Below, in pieces: positions 1-8,152 of a stretch of 64,000 nucleotides of DNA. This DNA comes from Streptomyces sp. TG1A-8 (GTDB lineage Bacteria > Actinomycetota > Actinomycetes > Streptomycetales > Streptomycetaceae), in the NCBI RefSeq assembly GCF_030499535.1, contig NZ_JASTLB010000001.1:930001-994000 (forward strand). Direction: 5' to 3'. Made by a program: the position numbers and the translations under genes. Every line of letters starts with the position of its first letter. The stretch's first letter is position 1. The notes under the pieces are model-generated. The model was not told the origin of the DNA and did not search any database. It was given only the letters and a program-made list of their open reading frames with translations.

Positions 1-106
1 CGTCGATCTCCATGATCCGGAAGGGCGGGCGGCCCGGCTTGCCCGGCATCACCCCCAGCACCAGGATCCGCGGGTGCGGGATGTGGGGAGCTGCTTGTTC
101 GGTCAT
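1..106 (-). CDS. 5' end of an unrecognised protein (partial)
   Basis: Only about 35 codons are present, reading leftward from an ATG at 106 and leaving the window. The ATG overlaps the TGA of the topoisomerase gene as ATGA, which suggests coupled translation and a three-gene minus-strand operon (dehydrogenase, topoisomerase, this gene). The visible N-terminus starts MTEQAAPHIPHPRILVLGVM and continues with a basic, proline-rich stretch. I see no signal peptide, and I do not recognise the family from so little sequence. Confidence 0.6.
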   Translation of the reverse strand, partial: MTEQAAPHIPHPRILVLGVMPGKPGRPPFRIMEID

Positions 107-1167
107 GCCTTCGAGGGTAGAACGCGGGCCGCTCCGGCGGCTCGTCCGCAGGAGCCGTCGAGGAGGTCGAGCACCGCCGCCTCGACGGCTCCCTGCGTGG
201 CCGGACGCCCGAAGTCCCCGTGTTCGCCCAGCCGGGTGAGCGCGGGGGCGACGGTGACGTCCTGCTCGAACAGCTCGAAGACCTGCGGGTCGATGTAGGA
301 GGCCCGGCACACCGCGGGGGTGTTGCCGAGGTAGTGGCTGACCTCGCGGACCGCGCGGCTGATCTGCCGGCGCCGGGAGGCCTCGGTGGCCCGGGCCGTC
401 CCGTGGGTGACGGCGACGGCCACGGCGGCGAGCACCGTGGCGTGCCAGGTGCGGAAGTCCTTCGCCGTGACGTCCGTGCCGGACAGCCGGCGCAGCGCCT
501 CGTTCAGGTCGTCGCCGTGCAGGTCGTGCCAGGCGCCGCGCTCGTGGAAGACCAGGAAGCGGTCGCCGCCGCGCGGACGGCGCAGCAGGGCCCGCGCCAC
601 GGTGTTCACCTGGTCGTCGACCAGGGCCCGCACCATCTCGACGCCGCCCTTGGCGGGGAAGTTGAACGTGATCTCGCCCCGGCCGCAGCTGACGTGCTCG
701 CGCAGCATCGTCGTCAGGCCGTAGGTCTCGCTGTTGCGGGTGTGCCGGTCGCTGCCGATGCGGAAGAACCCGAGGTCGAGCAGGCGCACCGCGCAGGCGG
801 TGACCCGCGCGCGGCTCAGCCCGCGCCCCGCCAGGTCGGTGGCGACCTTGGCCCGCAGCTCGGGCAGGGCCCGCGCGACCTGCCGCACGTGTTCGTGCTT
901 GGCCCGGTCCTGCTCCGTCCGGAACTGCTCGTGGTACAGGTACTGGCGGCGGCCGGCGTCGTCGGTGCCGACGGCCTGCAGGTGGCCGTTGGGCCAGGGG
1001 CAGATCCACACGTCGCGCCAGGCGGGCGGGATGGTCAGGGACCGGATCCGGGCCAGCTGCCCGGAATCGGTGAGGGGTTCGCCGGTGGCGTCGGCGTACC
1101 GGAAGCCCCGGCCGCAGCGGATGCGCTTGTAGCCGGGGCCGTCGCAGGAACTCGTGCGCAGCCTCAC
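103..1167 (-). CDS. DNA topoisomerase IB (eukaryotic/poxvirus type)
   Basis: A 354-residue enzyme that should relax supercoiled DNA through a 3'-phosphotyrosine intermediate without ATP or a separate gate. The N-terminal part holds the small DNA-cap domain with the WICPWPNGHLQAVG-type segment. The C-terminal catalytic domain carries conserved arginines (RIGSDRHTRNSETYG, near residue 140) and the active-site tyrosine in ASYIDP, Tyr291 by my count. The length fits bacterial members, which are common in Actinobacteria. The ATG at 1167 lies 7 bases past the stop of the dehydrogenase gene, and its own stop overlaps the next gene, so the three are probably co-transcribed. The cellular role beside topoisomerase I and gyrase is not shown by the sequence. 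Confidence 0.93.
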   Translation of the reverse strand: MRLRTSSCDGPGYKRIRCGRGFRYADATGEPLTDSGQLARIRSLTIPPAWRDVWICPWPNGHLQAVGTDDAGRRQYLYHEQFRTEQDRAKHEHVRQVARALPELRAKVATDLAGRGLSRARVTACAVRLLDLGFFRIGSDRHTRNSETYGLTTMLREHVSCGRGEITFNFPAKGGVEMVRALVDDQVNTVARALLRRPRGGDRFLVFHERGAWHDLHGDDLNEALRRLSGTDVTAKDFRTWHATVLAAVAVAVTHGTARATEASRRRQISRAVREVSHYLGNTPAVCRASYIDPQVFELFEQDVTVAPALTRLGEHGDFGRPATQGAVEAAVLDLLDGSCGRAAGAARVLPSKA

Positions 1168-1174
1168 CGGCGCC

Positions 1175-1993
1175 TCACGGACGGCGCCAGTCGTCGCTCG
1201 TCAGGTGCGAGCCGGCCTGCGGGCCCATGCGGAGCATGCCGCCGTCGACGCTCCAGGAGGCACCGGTGACGTAGGAGGCGTCCGGGCCCGCGAGGAAGGC
1301 GATGACGGCGGCGACCTCGCGGGCGTCACCGGGGCGGCCGAGGGGGACGCCGGGACGGCGCTCGGTGTGCACGTCGGTGTCCTCCTGGCCGGTCATCGGG
1401 GTGGCGATCTCCCCCGGCGCGACCGCGTTCACCGTGATGCCGTGCTCGGCGAGTTCCAGGGCCATGACCTGGGTGAGCAGGCCGAGGCCGCCCTTGGCCG
1501 CGCAGTAGGGGGCGGCACCGACGCGGGGCTGGTGCTCGTGGACGGAGGTGACGTTGACGATCCGGCCGCCGTCGCCCTGCCGGATCATGTGCCGCGCCGC
1601 GCGCTGCCCGCACAGGAACGGGCCGACGAGGTCCACGTCGAGCACCTTCCGCACATCCTCCAGACCGAGGTCGAGGAACGGGGTCATGGTGCCCGTGCCG
1701 GCGTTGTTGACCAGCACGTCGACCCGGCCCAGGGCCGCGCACAGCTCGTCCACGGCGTCCGCCGCCTCGGGCAGCCGGGTCAGGTCCAGCCGCGCGAGCG
1801 CGGTCCGGCGGCCGGTCGCGCGGATCTCCTCCGCCGTCCGTTCGGCGCCCTCGCGGTCGCTGTGCCAGGTGATGCCGACGTCCAGGCCCTCCCGGGCCAG
1901 GCGTACGGCGGTGGCGCGGCCGATGCCGGAGTCGGCGCCGGTGACCACGGCCGCCCTCGGCCGCCCGGCGGGAACGGAAGCGGAATCGGGCAT
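1175..1993 (-). CDS. SDR family NAD(P)-dependent oxidoreductase
   Basis: A 272-residue classical short-chain dehydrogenase with a Rossmann fold. The cofactor motif TGADSGIG is at residues 18-25, NNAG at 96-99, and the catalytic Ser150, Tyr163 and Lys167 follow (YCAAK). The C-terminus has the usual VTGASWSVDGG ending. I chose the ATG at 1993 because GAGGAGG sits 7-8 bases before it; the open frame continues upstream without a better start. It resembles the glucose-dehydrogenase or 3-oxoacyl-reductase-like SDRs, and the substrate cannot be read from the sequence. It is the first gene of a minus-strand unit with topoisomerase IB. Confidence 0.9.
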   Translation of the reverse strand: MPDSASVPAGRPRAAVVTGADSGIGRATAVRLAREGLDVGITWHSDREGAERTAEEIRATGRRTALARLDLTRLPEAADAVDELCAALGRVDVLVNNAGTGTMTPFLDLGLEDVRKVLDVDLVGPFLCGQRAARHMIRQGDGGRIVNVTSVHEHQPRVGAAPYCAAKGGLGLLTQVMALELAEHGITVNAVAPGEIATPMTGQEDTDVHTERRPGVPLGRPGDAREVAAVIAFLAGPDASYVTGASWSVDGGMLRMGPQAGSHLTSDDWRRP

Positions 1994-2239
1994 CGCGGAC
2001 CTCCTCACGGTGGGACGGTGGGACATCGCAGTACCCGGTGCCGACACGGGCAAACCGGGCCCGGGAACCGCGGGAGGGGACGGTCCGAGGAGCCCGCGGG
2101 CCGTGCGCGGGGCCCTGACCGGGCAGGTCCCGGACCCGCCCGCGCGAGCCGGGGCGCGGCCTGCGCCGGGCCGGGCACCGTCACGCGTGACGCGGGCGTG
2201 GGGTGGTACCCGGTCCGCAGCGAGAGAAAGGACCCCCGC

Positions 2240-2896
2240 ATGGACCGCGCCGCCGTCTTCGACGTCGACGGGACCCTCGTCGACACCAATCACCTGCACG
2301 TCGTCACCTGGTGGGAGGCCTTCCGGCAGGCGGGCCACCGGGTGCCGATGCACGCGGTGCACCGGGCGGTGGGACTCGGCTCCACGGATCTGATCGCCCA
2401 CCTGCTCGGGGAGGACCGCGACCCGTCGCAGGACGCCGAGCTGAGCGCCGCGCACAAGGCGCTGTACGGGCAGTACTTCGACCGGCTGCCCGCCCTGCCC
2501 GGGGCCGGGGAGCTGCTGCGGCGGCTGCACCGCGAGGGCTGGGCGGTCGTCCTCGCCACCTCCGCGAGCGGCGGCGAACTGGGCGCGCTGCGCCGGGCGA
2601 TCGACGCGGACGACGCCATCACCGGCACCGCCAGTTCGGACGACGTGCAGGAGGGCAAGCCGGCCGCGGAGCCGGTGGAGCACGCCCTGGAGCTGGCCGG
2701 CGTGCCCGCCTCCCGGGCGGTGTTCGTCGGGGACACCGTGTGGGACATGCGGGCGGGCGGCAAGGCGGGGGTGCGCTGCGTGGGCCTGCTGTGCGGCGGG
2801 ATCCCGCGGGCGGACCTGACGGAGGCGGGGGCGCATGAGGTGTACGCCGACCCCGCCGACCTGCTGGCCCGGCTGGCGGACAGCCCGCTGGGCTGA
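2240..2896 (+). CDS. HAD superfamily hydrolase (phosphatase-like)
   Basis: A 218-residue HAD hydrolase, probably a small-molecule phosphatase of the phosphoglycolate or beta-phosphoglucomutase-like branch. Motif I is FDVDGTLVDTN with the nucleophile Asp8 and acid/base Asp10. Motif II is the serine in LATSASGG, the motif III lysine is in EGKPAAEP, and motif IV is GDTVWDM. A helical cap lies between motifs I and II. The ATG at 2240 follows AGAAAGGAC. It is transcribed away from the dehydrogenase operon, with about 245 bases between the two starts, so it may share a divergent control region. Confidence 0.88.
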   Translation: MDRAAVFDVDGTLVDTNHLHVVTWWEAFRQAGHRVPMHAVHRAVGLGSTDLIAHLLGEDRDPSQDAELSAAHKALYGQYFDRLPALPGAGELLRRLHREGWAVVLATSASGGELGALRRAIDADDAITGTASSDDVQEGKPAAEPVEHALELAGVPASRAVFVGDTVWDMRAGGKAGVRCVGLLCGGIPRADLTEAGAHEVYADPADLLARLADSPLG

Positions 2897-3086
2897 CCCG
2901 CCGCCCGGGTGTCCCGAGTCACAGGAGGAGCCGGAACGGCCCGGGGTGGTTGGCCGTTGAACGAACCGTGGGTGTGGACGGGACGGTGTCCGGGCCCCAC
3001 CCACGGCCCACGGGGACGATCGTCCGGCTGAAGCCCTGTGGAGTCCCCGCCGCGGGGCGACCGCCGTCCGCGCCCGCACCCGGACC

Positions 3087-3120
3087 GCCCCGGCCGTGAT
3101 TCCCCCGTCACGGCCGGGGC
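3087..3120. terminator. Perfect 13-bp stem-loop, likely terminator of the HAD gene
   Basis: Left arm 3087-3099 (GCCCCGGCCGTGA) and right arm 3108-3120 pair without mismatch around an 8-base loop. TCTTTCCC follows. It lies in the 320-base gap 2897-3216, which holds no gene, about 190 bases past the HAD stop. Confidence 0.65.
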
Positions 3121-3158
3121 TCTTTCCCTGTCCCCGTTTCCCACCGCCGCCGTGTGCG

Positions 3159-3190
3159 GGCCGACCGCCCGGGTACCCGGGCGGTCGGCC
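3159..3190. repeat. 32-bp perfect palindrome before the epimerase gene
   Basis: Bases 3159-3190 are exactly self-complementary, centred on CCCGGGTACCCGGG. The palindrome ends 12 bases before the ribosome-binding site of the epimerase gene. It could be a cruciform or terminator element, or a very long operator. A transcript starting upstream would carry a 14-16-bp hairpin directly before the translation start. Confidence 0.6.
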
Positions 3191-3216
3191 GAGCCCCCCG
3201 CCGAGAGGAGCCGAAG

Positions 3217-4248
3217 GTGAACACACCAGCGGGCAGCAGGGTGGTCGTGACGGGCGCCACCGGGAACGTGGGCACGAGCGTGGTCCGCCTGCTCTCGGAG
3301 GACCCCCGGATCGCGTCGGTGCACGGTCTGGCACGGCGGACGCCCGAGTGGTCCCCGCCGAAGACGCAGTGGTCGGCGGTGGACCTGGCGTCCGGGACGG
3401 CCGGCCCGGCCGAGCTGTTCGAGGGCGCCGACGCCGTGATCCACCTGGCCTGGGCGTTCCAGCCGACGCACGATCCGGCGACCACCTGGCGGACCAACGT
3501 CCTGGGCAGCATCCGGGTGTACGAGGCGGTGGCCGCGGCCCGGGTGCCGGTGCTGGTGCACGCCTCGTCGGTGGGCGCCTACTCCCCGGGGCCCAAGGAC
3601 CGCCCCGTGGACGAGTCGTGGCCGACGCACGGCTGGCCGGACGCCGCGTACTGCCGGGAGAAGGCCTATCTGGAGCGCACCCTCGACGTCTTCGAGCGCG
3701 ACCACCCCGAGGTGCGGGTGGTGCGGATGCGTCCGGCGTTCCTGTTCAAGTGGCAGTCGGCGAGCGAGCAGCGCCGGATCTTCGGCGGACGCTTCCTGCC
3801 CGGTCCGCTGGCCCGGCCCGAGCTGTTGCCGTTCCTGCCGGACGTCCCCGGGCTCCGGCTGCAGGCGCTGCACACGGACGACGCGGCCGAGGCCTACCGG
3901 CTCGCGGTGCACTCGGACTCCGCCCGGGGCGCGTACAACCTCGCCGCCGAGCCGCCGGTCGACGCCGCGATGCTCGCGGAGATGCTCGGCGCCCGCCCGG
4001 TCCGGCTGCCGCGCACGGCGGTCCGTTCGGCGATCGCCGCGGCCTGGGGACTGCACCTGTTGCCGGCGTCCCCGCACCTGTTCGACGCGGTCCTGCGCCT
4101 GCCGCTGATGGACTGGAGCCGGGCCCGCACCGAGCTGGGCTGGCGGCCCCGGTACACGGCGGACGAGGTGCTGCGCGAGTTCCTGGACGGACTGCAGAAG
4201 GGCGGCGGCATGGAGACGGCGCCGCTGCAGGGACACAAGGTCGGCTGA
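3217..4248 (+). CDS. NAD-dependent epimerase/dehydratase family protein
   Basis: A 343-residue extended SDR. The nucleotide-binding motif TGATGNVG is at residues 12-19, the serine region HASSVGAYSP follows, and the catalytic pair is Tyr145/Lys149 in YCREK. It probably acts on a nucleotide sugar or similar NAD-dependent substrate, but the C-terminal half does not tell me which. I chose the GTG at 3217 because GAGAGGAG lies 6 bases upstream; an earlier ATG in frame at 3154 would place the start inside the palindrome. The next gene follows after 24 bases, so a two-gene transcript is likely. Confidence 0.88.
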   Translation: MNTPAGSRVVVTGATGNVGTSVVRLLSEDPRIASVHGLARRTPEWSPPKTQWSAVDLASGTAGPAELFEGADAVIHLAWAFQPTHDPATTWRTNVLGSIRVYEAVAAARVPVLVHASSVGAYSPGPKDRPVDESWPTHGWPDAAYCREKAYLERTLDVFERDHPEVRVVRMRPAFLFKWQSASEQRRIFGGRFLPGPLARPELLPFLPDVPGLRLQALHTDDAAEAYRLAVHSDSARGAYNLAAEPPVDAAMLAEMLGARPVRLPRTAVRSAIAAAWGLHLLPASPHLFDAVLRLPLMDWSRARTELGWRPRYTADEVLREFLDGLQKGGGMETAPLQGHKVG

Positions 4249-4272
4249 TCCGGCCGGAACGAGGAGTGAGTC

Positions 4273-4545
4273 ATGACGGCACAACCCGAACAGCCTGCGG
4301 CGCCGGAGCCGGGGCCCGGCTCCGGCACGGACCGCCCGGTCCCCCGGGACCTGCCCGATCAGCAGGCGCGTCCCGGTGAGGACCCCTGGGAGGTCGCCCC
4401 GGCGGAGGCGGCCGGTGACGGCGCGGCGGCAAAGGACGCGGACGACGTGCCCGACCCCGACGAGGCCGGCGCGGGCCGCCGGGGCGGACCGGACCCCGCG
4501 GTGGCCCCCTCCGACGGGCCGGCCCCGGAGGAGTCCTCCGGCTGA
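4273..4545 (+). CDS. Small acidic, proline-rich hypothetical protein
   Basis: A 90-residue protein, rich in Pro, Glu, Asp, Ala and Gly, with almost no hydrophobic core, so it is probably disordered. It has no cysteines, signal peptide or membrane segment. GAGGAG at 4261-4266 supports the ATG at 4273, and the position just behind the epimerase gene suggests co-transcription. I do not recognise a family. The unusual composition leaves some doubt that it is expressed. Confidence 0.55.
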   Translation: MTAQPEQPAAPEPGPGSGTDRPVPRDLPDQQARPGEDPWEVAPAEAAGDGAAAKDADDVPDPDEAGAGRRGGPDPAVAPSDGPAPEESSG

Positions 4546-4567
4546 GCGCTCCGCGCGGCCGGTGTGC

Positions 4568-5857
4568 TCAGCGCGGTGTCCGTTCCCGCAGGGCGGCGCG
4601 CCAGGCAGGCAGGCGGGCCTCGGTGACCGGTTCGGGGCGGTGGCCGCCGCGGGCGAAGAAGTCGGCCAGCGGCAGGATCGCGGCGCCGACGGTGACGGCG
4701 TCGGGACCGAGCCGGCCGAGGTCGATGGTGACCTTGTCGCCCGGGTGACGCAGGGCGTACGTCGCCGCGTGGCGGCGCACGGCGGGCAGGAACCGGGTGC
4801 CGAGCTGGAGGCCGGCCCAGCCGCCGATGAGGATCCGCTCCGGCTGGAAGAGGTTGATCAGGTCCGACAGGCCGGCGCCCAGGTACTCGGCGGTCTCCTC
4901 CAGCACGGCCAGCGCGACCGGGTCGGCCCCGGTGCCCCCGGGCGGGTAGGCGGCGGCGAGCATCGCGGTGAGCGCGGTCTCCTCGTCGGTCCCCTCCGGC
5001 GGGCGGCCGCCCTCCTCGCGCCAGCGGGCCAGCAGTGACTCGGCGCCGGCGTAGGCCTCCAGGCAGCCCGGTGCGCCGCAGCGGCACCGGCGGCCGCGGA
5101 CGCGCACCGTCAGATGACCCCATTCGACGGCCCGCCCCTGCTCCACCTGGGGGGTGACCAGGCAGGCGCCGACGCCGGAGCCGAAGAGCACGACCACGGC
5201 GTTGCGGGCGCCGCGTCCCGCGCCGAACCACATCTCGGCCTGGCCCAGCGTCTTGGCGCCGTTGTCGATGAAGTACGGGACGCCGTCGGGGAGGCCGGAG
5301 GTCGAGTGGAGCAGTTCCTCCAGCGGGACCGCGTCCCAGCCGATGGTCTGCCCGTGCACCACCGCGCCCCGGTCCGCCGTGTACTCCACGATGCCGGGGA
5401 CGCCGACGCCGACGCCCAGCAACCGCTCGGGCGCCGCCTCCCGGGCGGCGAGGACCTCCGATACGCCGTCGCGGATGTGACCGGTGATGACGTCGACGTC
5501 GTAGCCCTGCGGGCTCAGCGGGCGCTCGGTGCGGGCGAGTTCGGTGAGGGCCAGGTCGAACAGCTCGACGCGGACGCGGGTCTCGCCGACGTCGACGCCG
5601 ACCATCTGCCCGCTGTGCGGGGCGACGCGCAGCAGGGTGCGGGGGCGCCCGCCGTCGGAGTCGACGCTGCCGGCCTCCTCGACCAGGCCGTCGGCCACGA
5701 GGTCCGCGACCACGTTGCTGACCGAGCCGGAGCTGAGACCGGTCGCGGGGCCCAGCTCGAAGCGGCTGAGCGGGCCGTCGAAATAGAGCCGCTGCAGCAC
5801 GGCCGTGCGGTTGCCCCGTCTGAGGTCGCGTACCGTGCGCCCGCTCCGCGCCGCCAT
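4568..5857 (-). CDS. ROK family transcriptional regulator
   Basis: A 429-residue regulator of the NagC/Mlc/XylR type. A winged helix-turn-helix at about residues 10-75 (FELGPATGLSSGSVSNVVADL) precedes a sugar-kinase-like ROK domain with GVGVGVPGIVE, the zinc-binding CRCGAPGCLEAYAG segment and GGWAGLQ. Such proteins sense a sugar or sugar phosphate and usually repress uptake or catabolic genes. No sugar operon adjoins it, so its targets are unknown. It is convergent with the small acidic gene, 22 bases apart. The ATG at 5857 has only a weak ribosome-binding site. Confidence 0.9.
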   Translation of the reverse strand: MAARSGRTVRDLRRGNRTAVLQRLYFDGPLSRFELGPATGLSSGSVSNVVADLVADGLVEEAGSVDSDGGRPRTLLRVAPHSGQMVGVDVGETRVRVELFDLALTELARTERPLSPQGYDVDVITGHIRDGVSEVLAAREAAPERLLGVGVGVPGIVEYTADRGAVVHGQTIGWDAVPLEELLHSTSGLPDGVPYFIDNGAKTLGQAEMWFGAGRGARNAVVVLFGSGVGACLVTPQVEQGRAVEWGHLTVRVRGRRCRCGAPGCLEAYAGAESLLARWREEGGRPPEGTDEETALTAMLAAAYPPGGTGADPVALAVLEETAEYLGAGLSDLINLFQPERILIGGWAGLQLGTRFLPAVRRHAATYALRHPGDKVTIDLGRLGPDAVTVGAAILPLADFFARGGHRPEPVTEARLPAWRAALRERTPR

Positions 5858-6071
5858 GTGGCCCCCTCCGTACCGTGTCCGACCTGCAACATACCCTCGC
5901 GGCCCGACCCCGGGCGACTTCGTTCCCCCTTATTTCAAACTGTGAGCGAAGCAGGAACCGGCTGTTTCCGGCCGGCGGGCCGGACCGTGTGCCCCTGCCG
6001 CGGGGCGCACGGGGCGCGGAACGGCTCACCGGCGCCCCGGGCCGCCGGCCGGGTCCGCCGACCGACGCACT

Positions 6072-6107
6072 CCGCACCTGCACCCGCACCCGCACCCGCA
6101 CCCGCAC
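6072..6107. repeat. CCGCAC hexanucleotide tandem repeat, six copies
   Basis: Six consecutive hexamers fill 6072-6107; the second is CTGCAC and the others are CCGCAC. The array stands 13 bases before the proposed -35 element of the FBP gene. The copy number may vary between strains. Confidence 0.8.
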
Positions 6108-6119
6108 ACCGAAAATCCA

Positions 6120-6149
6120 TTGGCCCATCCTTTTCTGGCTACGTAGGCT
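6120..6149 (+). promoter_or_regulatory. Possible promoter of the FBP-domain gene
   Basis: TTGGCC at 6120-6125 and TAGGCT at 6144-6149 are 18 bases apart and fit the Streptomyces HrdB-type TTGNNN/TANNNT pattern. The start codon is 57 bases further on. This is a pattern match only. Confidence 0.4.
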
Positions 6150-6206
6150 AGCCATGCACCTAGACCCCATAGGTTCACACTCCGGCGCTCCGGAAGGACT
6201 TCCCCC

Positions 6207-6701
6207 ATGAGACCGCTCACCGAGCAGGACATCCGCAAGTCGTTCGTCAACTGCTCCCAGGGGGAGGCCAAGCGTCTGGCGGTCCCGCGCGATCTGGGCG
6301 AACGCCCGTGGGACGACCTCGACTTCCTCGGCTGGCGCGATCCGGGGGCGCCCGACCGCAGCTACCTGGTCACCGAGCGGGACGGCCGGCCCGTCGGCGT
6401 CACGCTGCGCTTCCCGGCCGCGCAGCGCGGGTTCCTGCGCCGCAGCATGTGCTCGGTGTGCCTGACGACCCATCCGGGCGGCGGGGTCTCGCTGATGACC
6501 GCGCGGAAGGCGGGCGCTGCGGGCCGCGAGGGCAACTCGGTCGGCGTGTACATGTGCACGGACCTGGCGTGCTCGCTGTACGTGCGCGGCAAGAGGCTGC
6601 CGCAGTCCGGGACGCGGTTCGAGGAGAGCCTCACCCTCCAGGAGCAGATCGCCCGGACCACCGCCAACCTCCGGGCCTTCCTCGACAGGCTCCGGGCCTG
6701 A
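6207..6701 (+). CDS. FBP domain protein (EF-G-binding, FusB-like zinc finger)
   Basis: A 164-residue protein of the family named for similarity to the C-terminal zinc domain of fusidic-acid-resistance (FusB-type) proteins, which bind elongation factor G. The four zinc ligands are visible as two pairs, Cys82/Cys85 (CSVC) and Cys117/Cys122 (CTDLAC). Around them lie RRSMCSVCLTTHPGG and a basic tail. The N-terminal 70 residues are a small helical/beta domain typical of the actinobacterial form. The ATG at 6207 follows GGAAGGAC. Whether it confers fusidic acid tolerance here is not shown; it is just as likely a ribosome-recycling helper. Confidence 0.85.
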   Translation: MRPLTEQDIRKSFVNCSQGEAKRLAVPRDLGERPWDDLDFLGWRDPGAPDRSYLVTERDGRPVGVTLRFPAAQRGFLRRSMCSVCLTTHPGGGVSLMTARKAGAAGREGNSVGVYMCTDLACSLYVRGKRLPQSGTRFEESLTLQEQIARTTANLRAFLDRLRA

Positions 6702-6853
6702 CGGGCCGGGCGCCCGGCCCGCCCCCGCCGGGGCGGATCGCCCGCACGCCGTACGCCTCCTGACCGAGGTGATCGATCCGGAAGGTCCGCGGACGGACAC
6801 GGTCCCGGAAGAAGCACGTTCGACGCACCGGCGGAACGGGAACAGGCCAAAGG

Positions 6854-8107
6854 ATGCACGACGTACGGAAATGGACAGCGGAACTGCAGCGCATGCTGGG
6901 ACGCCGCCGGGAGCCGGTGGTCGTCCAGACCCTGCGATCGGCGACGGCGGCGACGATCGCCTACGTCATCGCGCTGCGCCTGAGCCCGGAATCCGCCCCC
7001 CTGACCGCGCCCCTGACCGCCCTGCTGGTCGTCCAGGTCACCTTCTACGCCACGCTCACCAACGGCATCCGCCGGGTGAACGCGGTGGTGGCCGGGGTGC
7101 TGGTCGCCATCGCCTTCAGCCTGCTGGTCGGGCTGACCTGGTGGAGCCTGGCGCTGCTGATCGTGGCCGCGCTGGGCGTGGGGCACCTGGTGCGGGTCGA
7201 CGAGTACGTGGCCGAGGTGGCGATCAGCGCCATGCTGGTGCTCGGTGTCACCGCCCACGGGTTCACCGCCTGGGCGCGGATCGTGGAGACGCTGATCGGC
7301 GCGGTCGTCGGGATGGCCTGCAACCTGCTGCTGCCGCCCCCGGTGTGGGTGGACGAGGCCGGCCGGTCGATCGAGGACCTGGCGCGCCGGGTGCGGCAGC
7401 TGATGCTGCGGATGGGCGAGGAGGCGGCCGGCCGCATCCCCTGGGAGCGGGCGGCCGAACGTCTGCACGAGGCGCGCCGCCTGGACCACGACATCGTCCG
7501 GGTGGACGCGGCACTGCGGCAGGCGGAGGACAGCCTGCGGCTCAACCCGCGCGTGAAGGAGGGGCTGCTGCACCGGGTGGTGCTGCGCACCGGACTGGAC
7601 ACGCTGGAGATCTGCACGGTCGTCCTGCGGGTACTGGCCCGCTCCTTCACGGACCTGGCCAAGGCCCGCGGCCCCGAGGAGCTGTTCCCGCCCCGGGTCG
7701 GCGCGGCCGTGGAGCAACTGCTCTCCGAGGTCGGCGACGCCGTCGTCAGCTTCGCGGTGCTGGTGACCACCGACCTGAGCGAGAACGCCGAGTCGGCGGA
7801 GGCGCGGCTCACGGCCGAGCTGCACACGGCGACCGGCACCCGCGACCGGCTCGCCGGACTGTTCCGGGAGGAGATCCGCGAGGACTGGGAGAACTGGCAG
7901 CTGATGGGCGCGGTGCTGACCGAGGCCGACCGGATCATCGACGAGCTGAACACCGAGCACCGCACCCGGCGCCTGCTGGAGGAGCTGGACCGGGTCTCCC
8001 AGGAGCAGCGGGCGAAGCTGCCGCGGGTGACCCGGCTGCGCGACCGCCTCGGCGTCCAGGAGGAGCTGTGGCGGAACCGGGCGGGGATCGGCGAGCGTTC
8101 TTCGTGA
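6854..8107 (+). CDS. FUSC/aromatic acid exporter family membrane protein
   Basis: A 417-residue protein with about six transmembrane segments within residues 25-175 (for example IAYVIALRL, LLVVQVTFYATL, LVGLTWWSLALLIVAALGVG), followed by a long charged helical cytoplasmic domain. This matches the aromatic acid exporter (ArAE/FUSC) arrangement found in actinobacteria. The transported compound is unknown. The ATG at 6854 has only AAAGG directly before it, so the start is less certain than the gene. The following hypothetical gene begins about 45 bases after the stop. Confidence 0.8.
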   Translation: MHDVRKWTAELQRMLGRRREPVVVQTLRSATAATIAYVIALRLSPESAPLTAPLTALLVVQVTFYATLTNGIRRVNAVVAGVLVAIAFSLLVGLTWWSLALLIVAALGVGHLVRVDEYVAEVAISAMLVLGVTAHGFTAWARIVETLIGAVVGMACNLLLPPPVWVDEAGRSIEDLARRVRQLMLRMGEEAAGRIPWERAAERLHEARRLDHDIVRVDAALRQAEDSLRLNPRVKEGLLHRVVLRTGLDTLEICTVVLRVLARSFTDLAKARGPEELFPPRVGAAVEQLLSEVGDAVVSFAVLVTTDLSENAESAEARLTAELHTATGTRDRLAGLFREEIREDWENWQLMGAVLTEADRIIDELNTEHRTRRLLEELDRVSQEQRAKLPRVTRLRDRLGVQEELWRNRAGIGERSS

Positions 8108-8152
8108 GGAGTGCCGGGCGGGGCCCGGCACCGCGGGGGAGGGAGCGGACCG

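Larger units (their letters stand above)
5858..6206. other. 349-base divergent intergenic region (ROK regulator / FBP protein)
   Basis: No gene is visible. The region holds an AT-richer patch near 5930-5945 (TTATTTCAAACTGTGAG) close to the ROK start, which could be its own operator. It also holds the hexamer repeat at 6072-6107 and the possible promoter of the FBP gene at 6120-6149. TACGTA and GGCTAGCC mini-palindromes occur near 6140-6154. Confidence 0.5.

Noticed and set aside
220..1269. Long plus-strand open frame opposite the topoisomerase gene
   Set aside because: It is the antisense shadow of a gene with clear topoisomerase IB motifs. Its composition (Gly, Val, Ala, Asp) is what GC-rich antisense frames give.
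4359..6800. An 813-codon minus-strand open frame covering the ROK gene
   Set aside because: The ROK protein with its helix-turn-helix and zinc motif lies in a different frame. This one is Arg/Gly/Pro noise.
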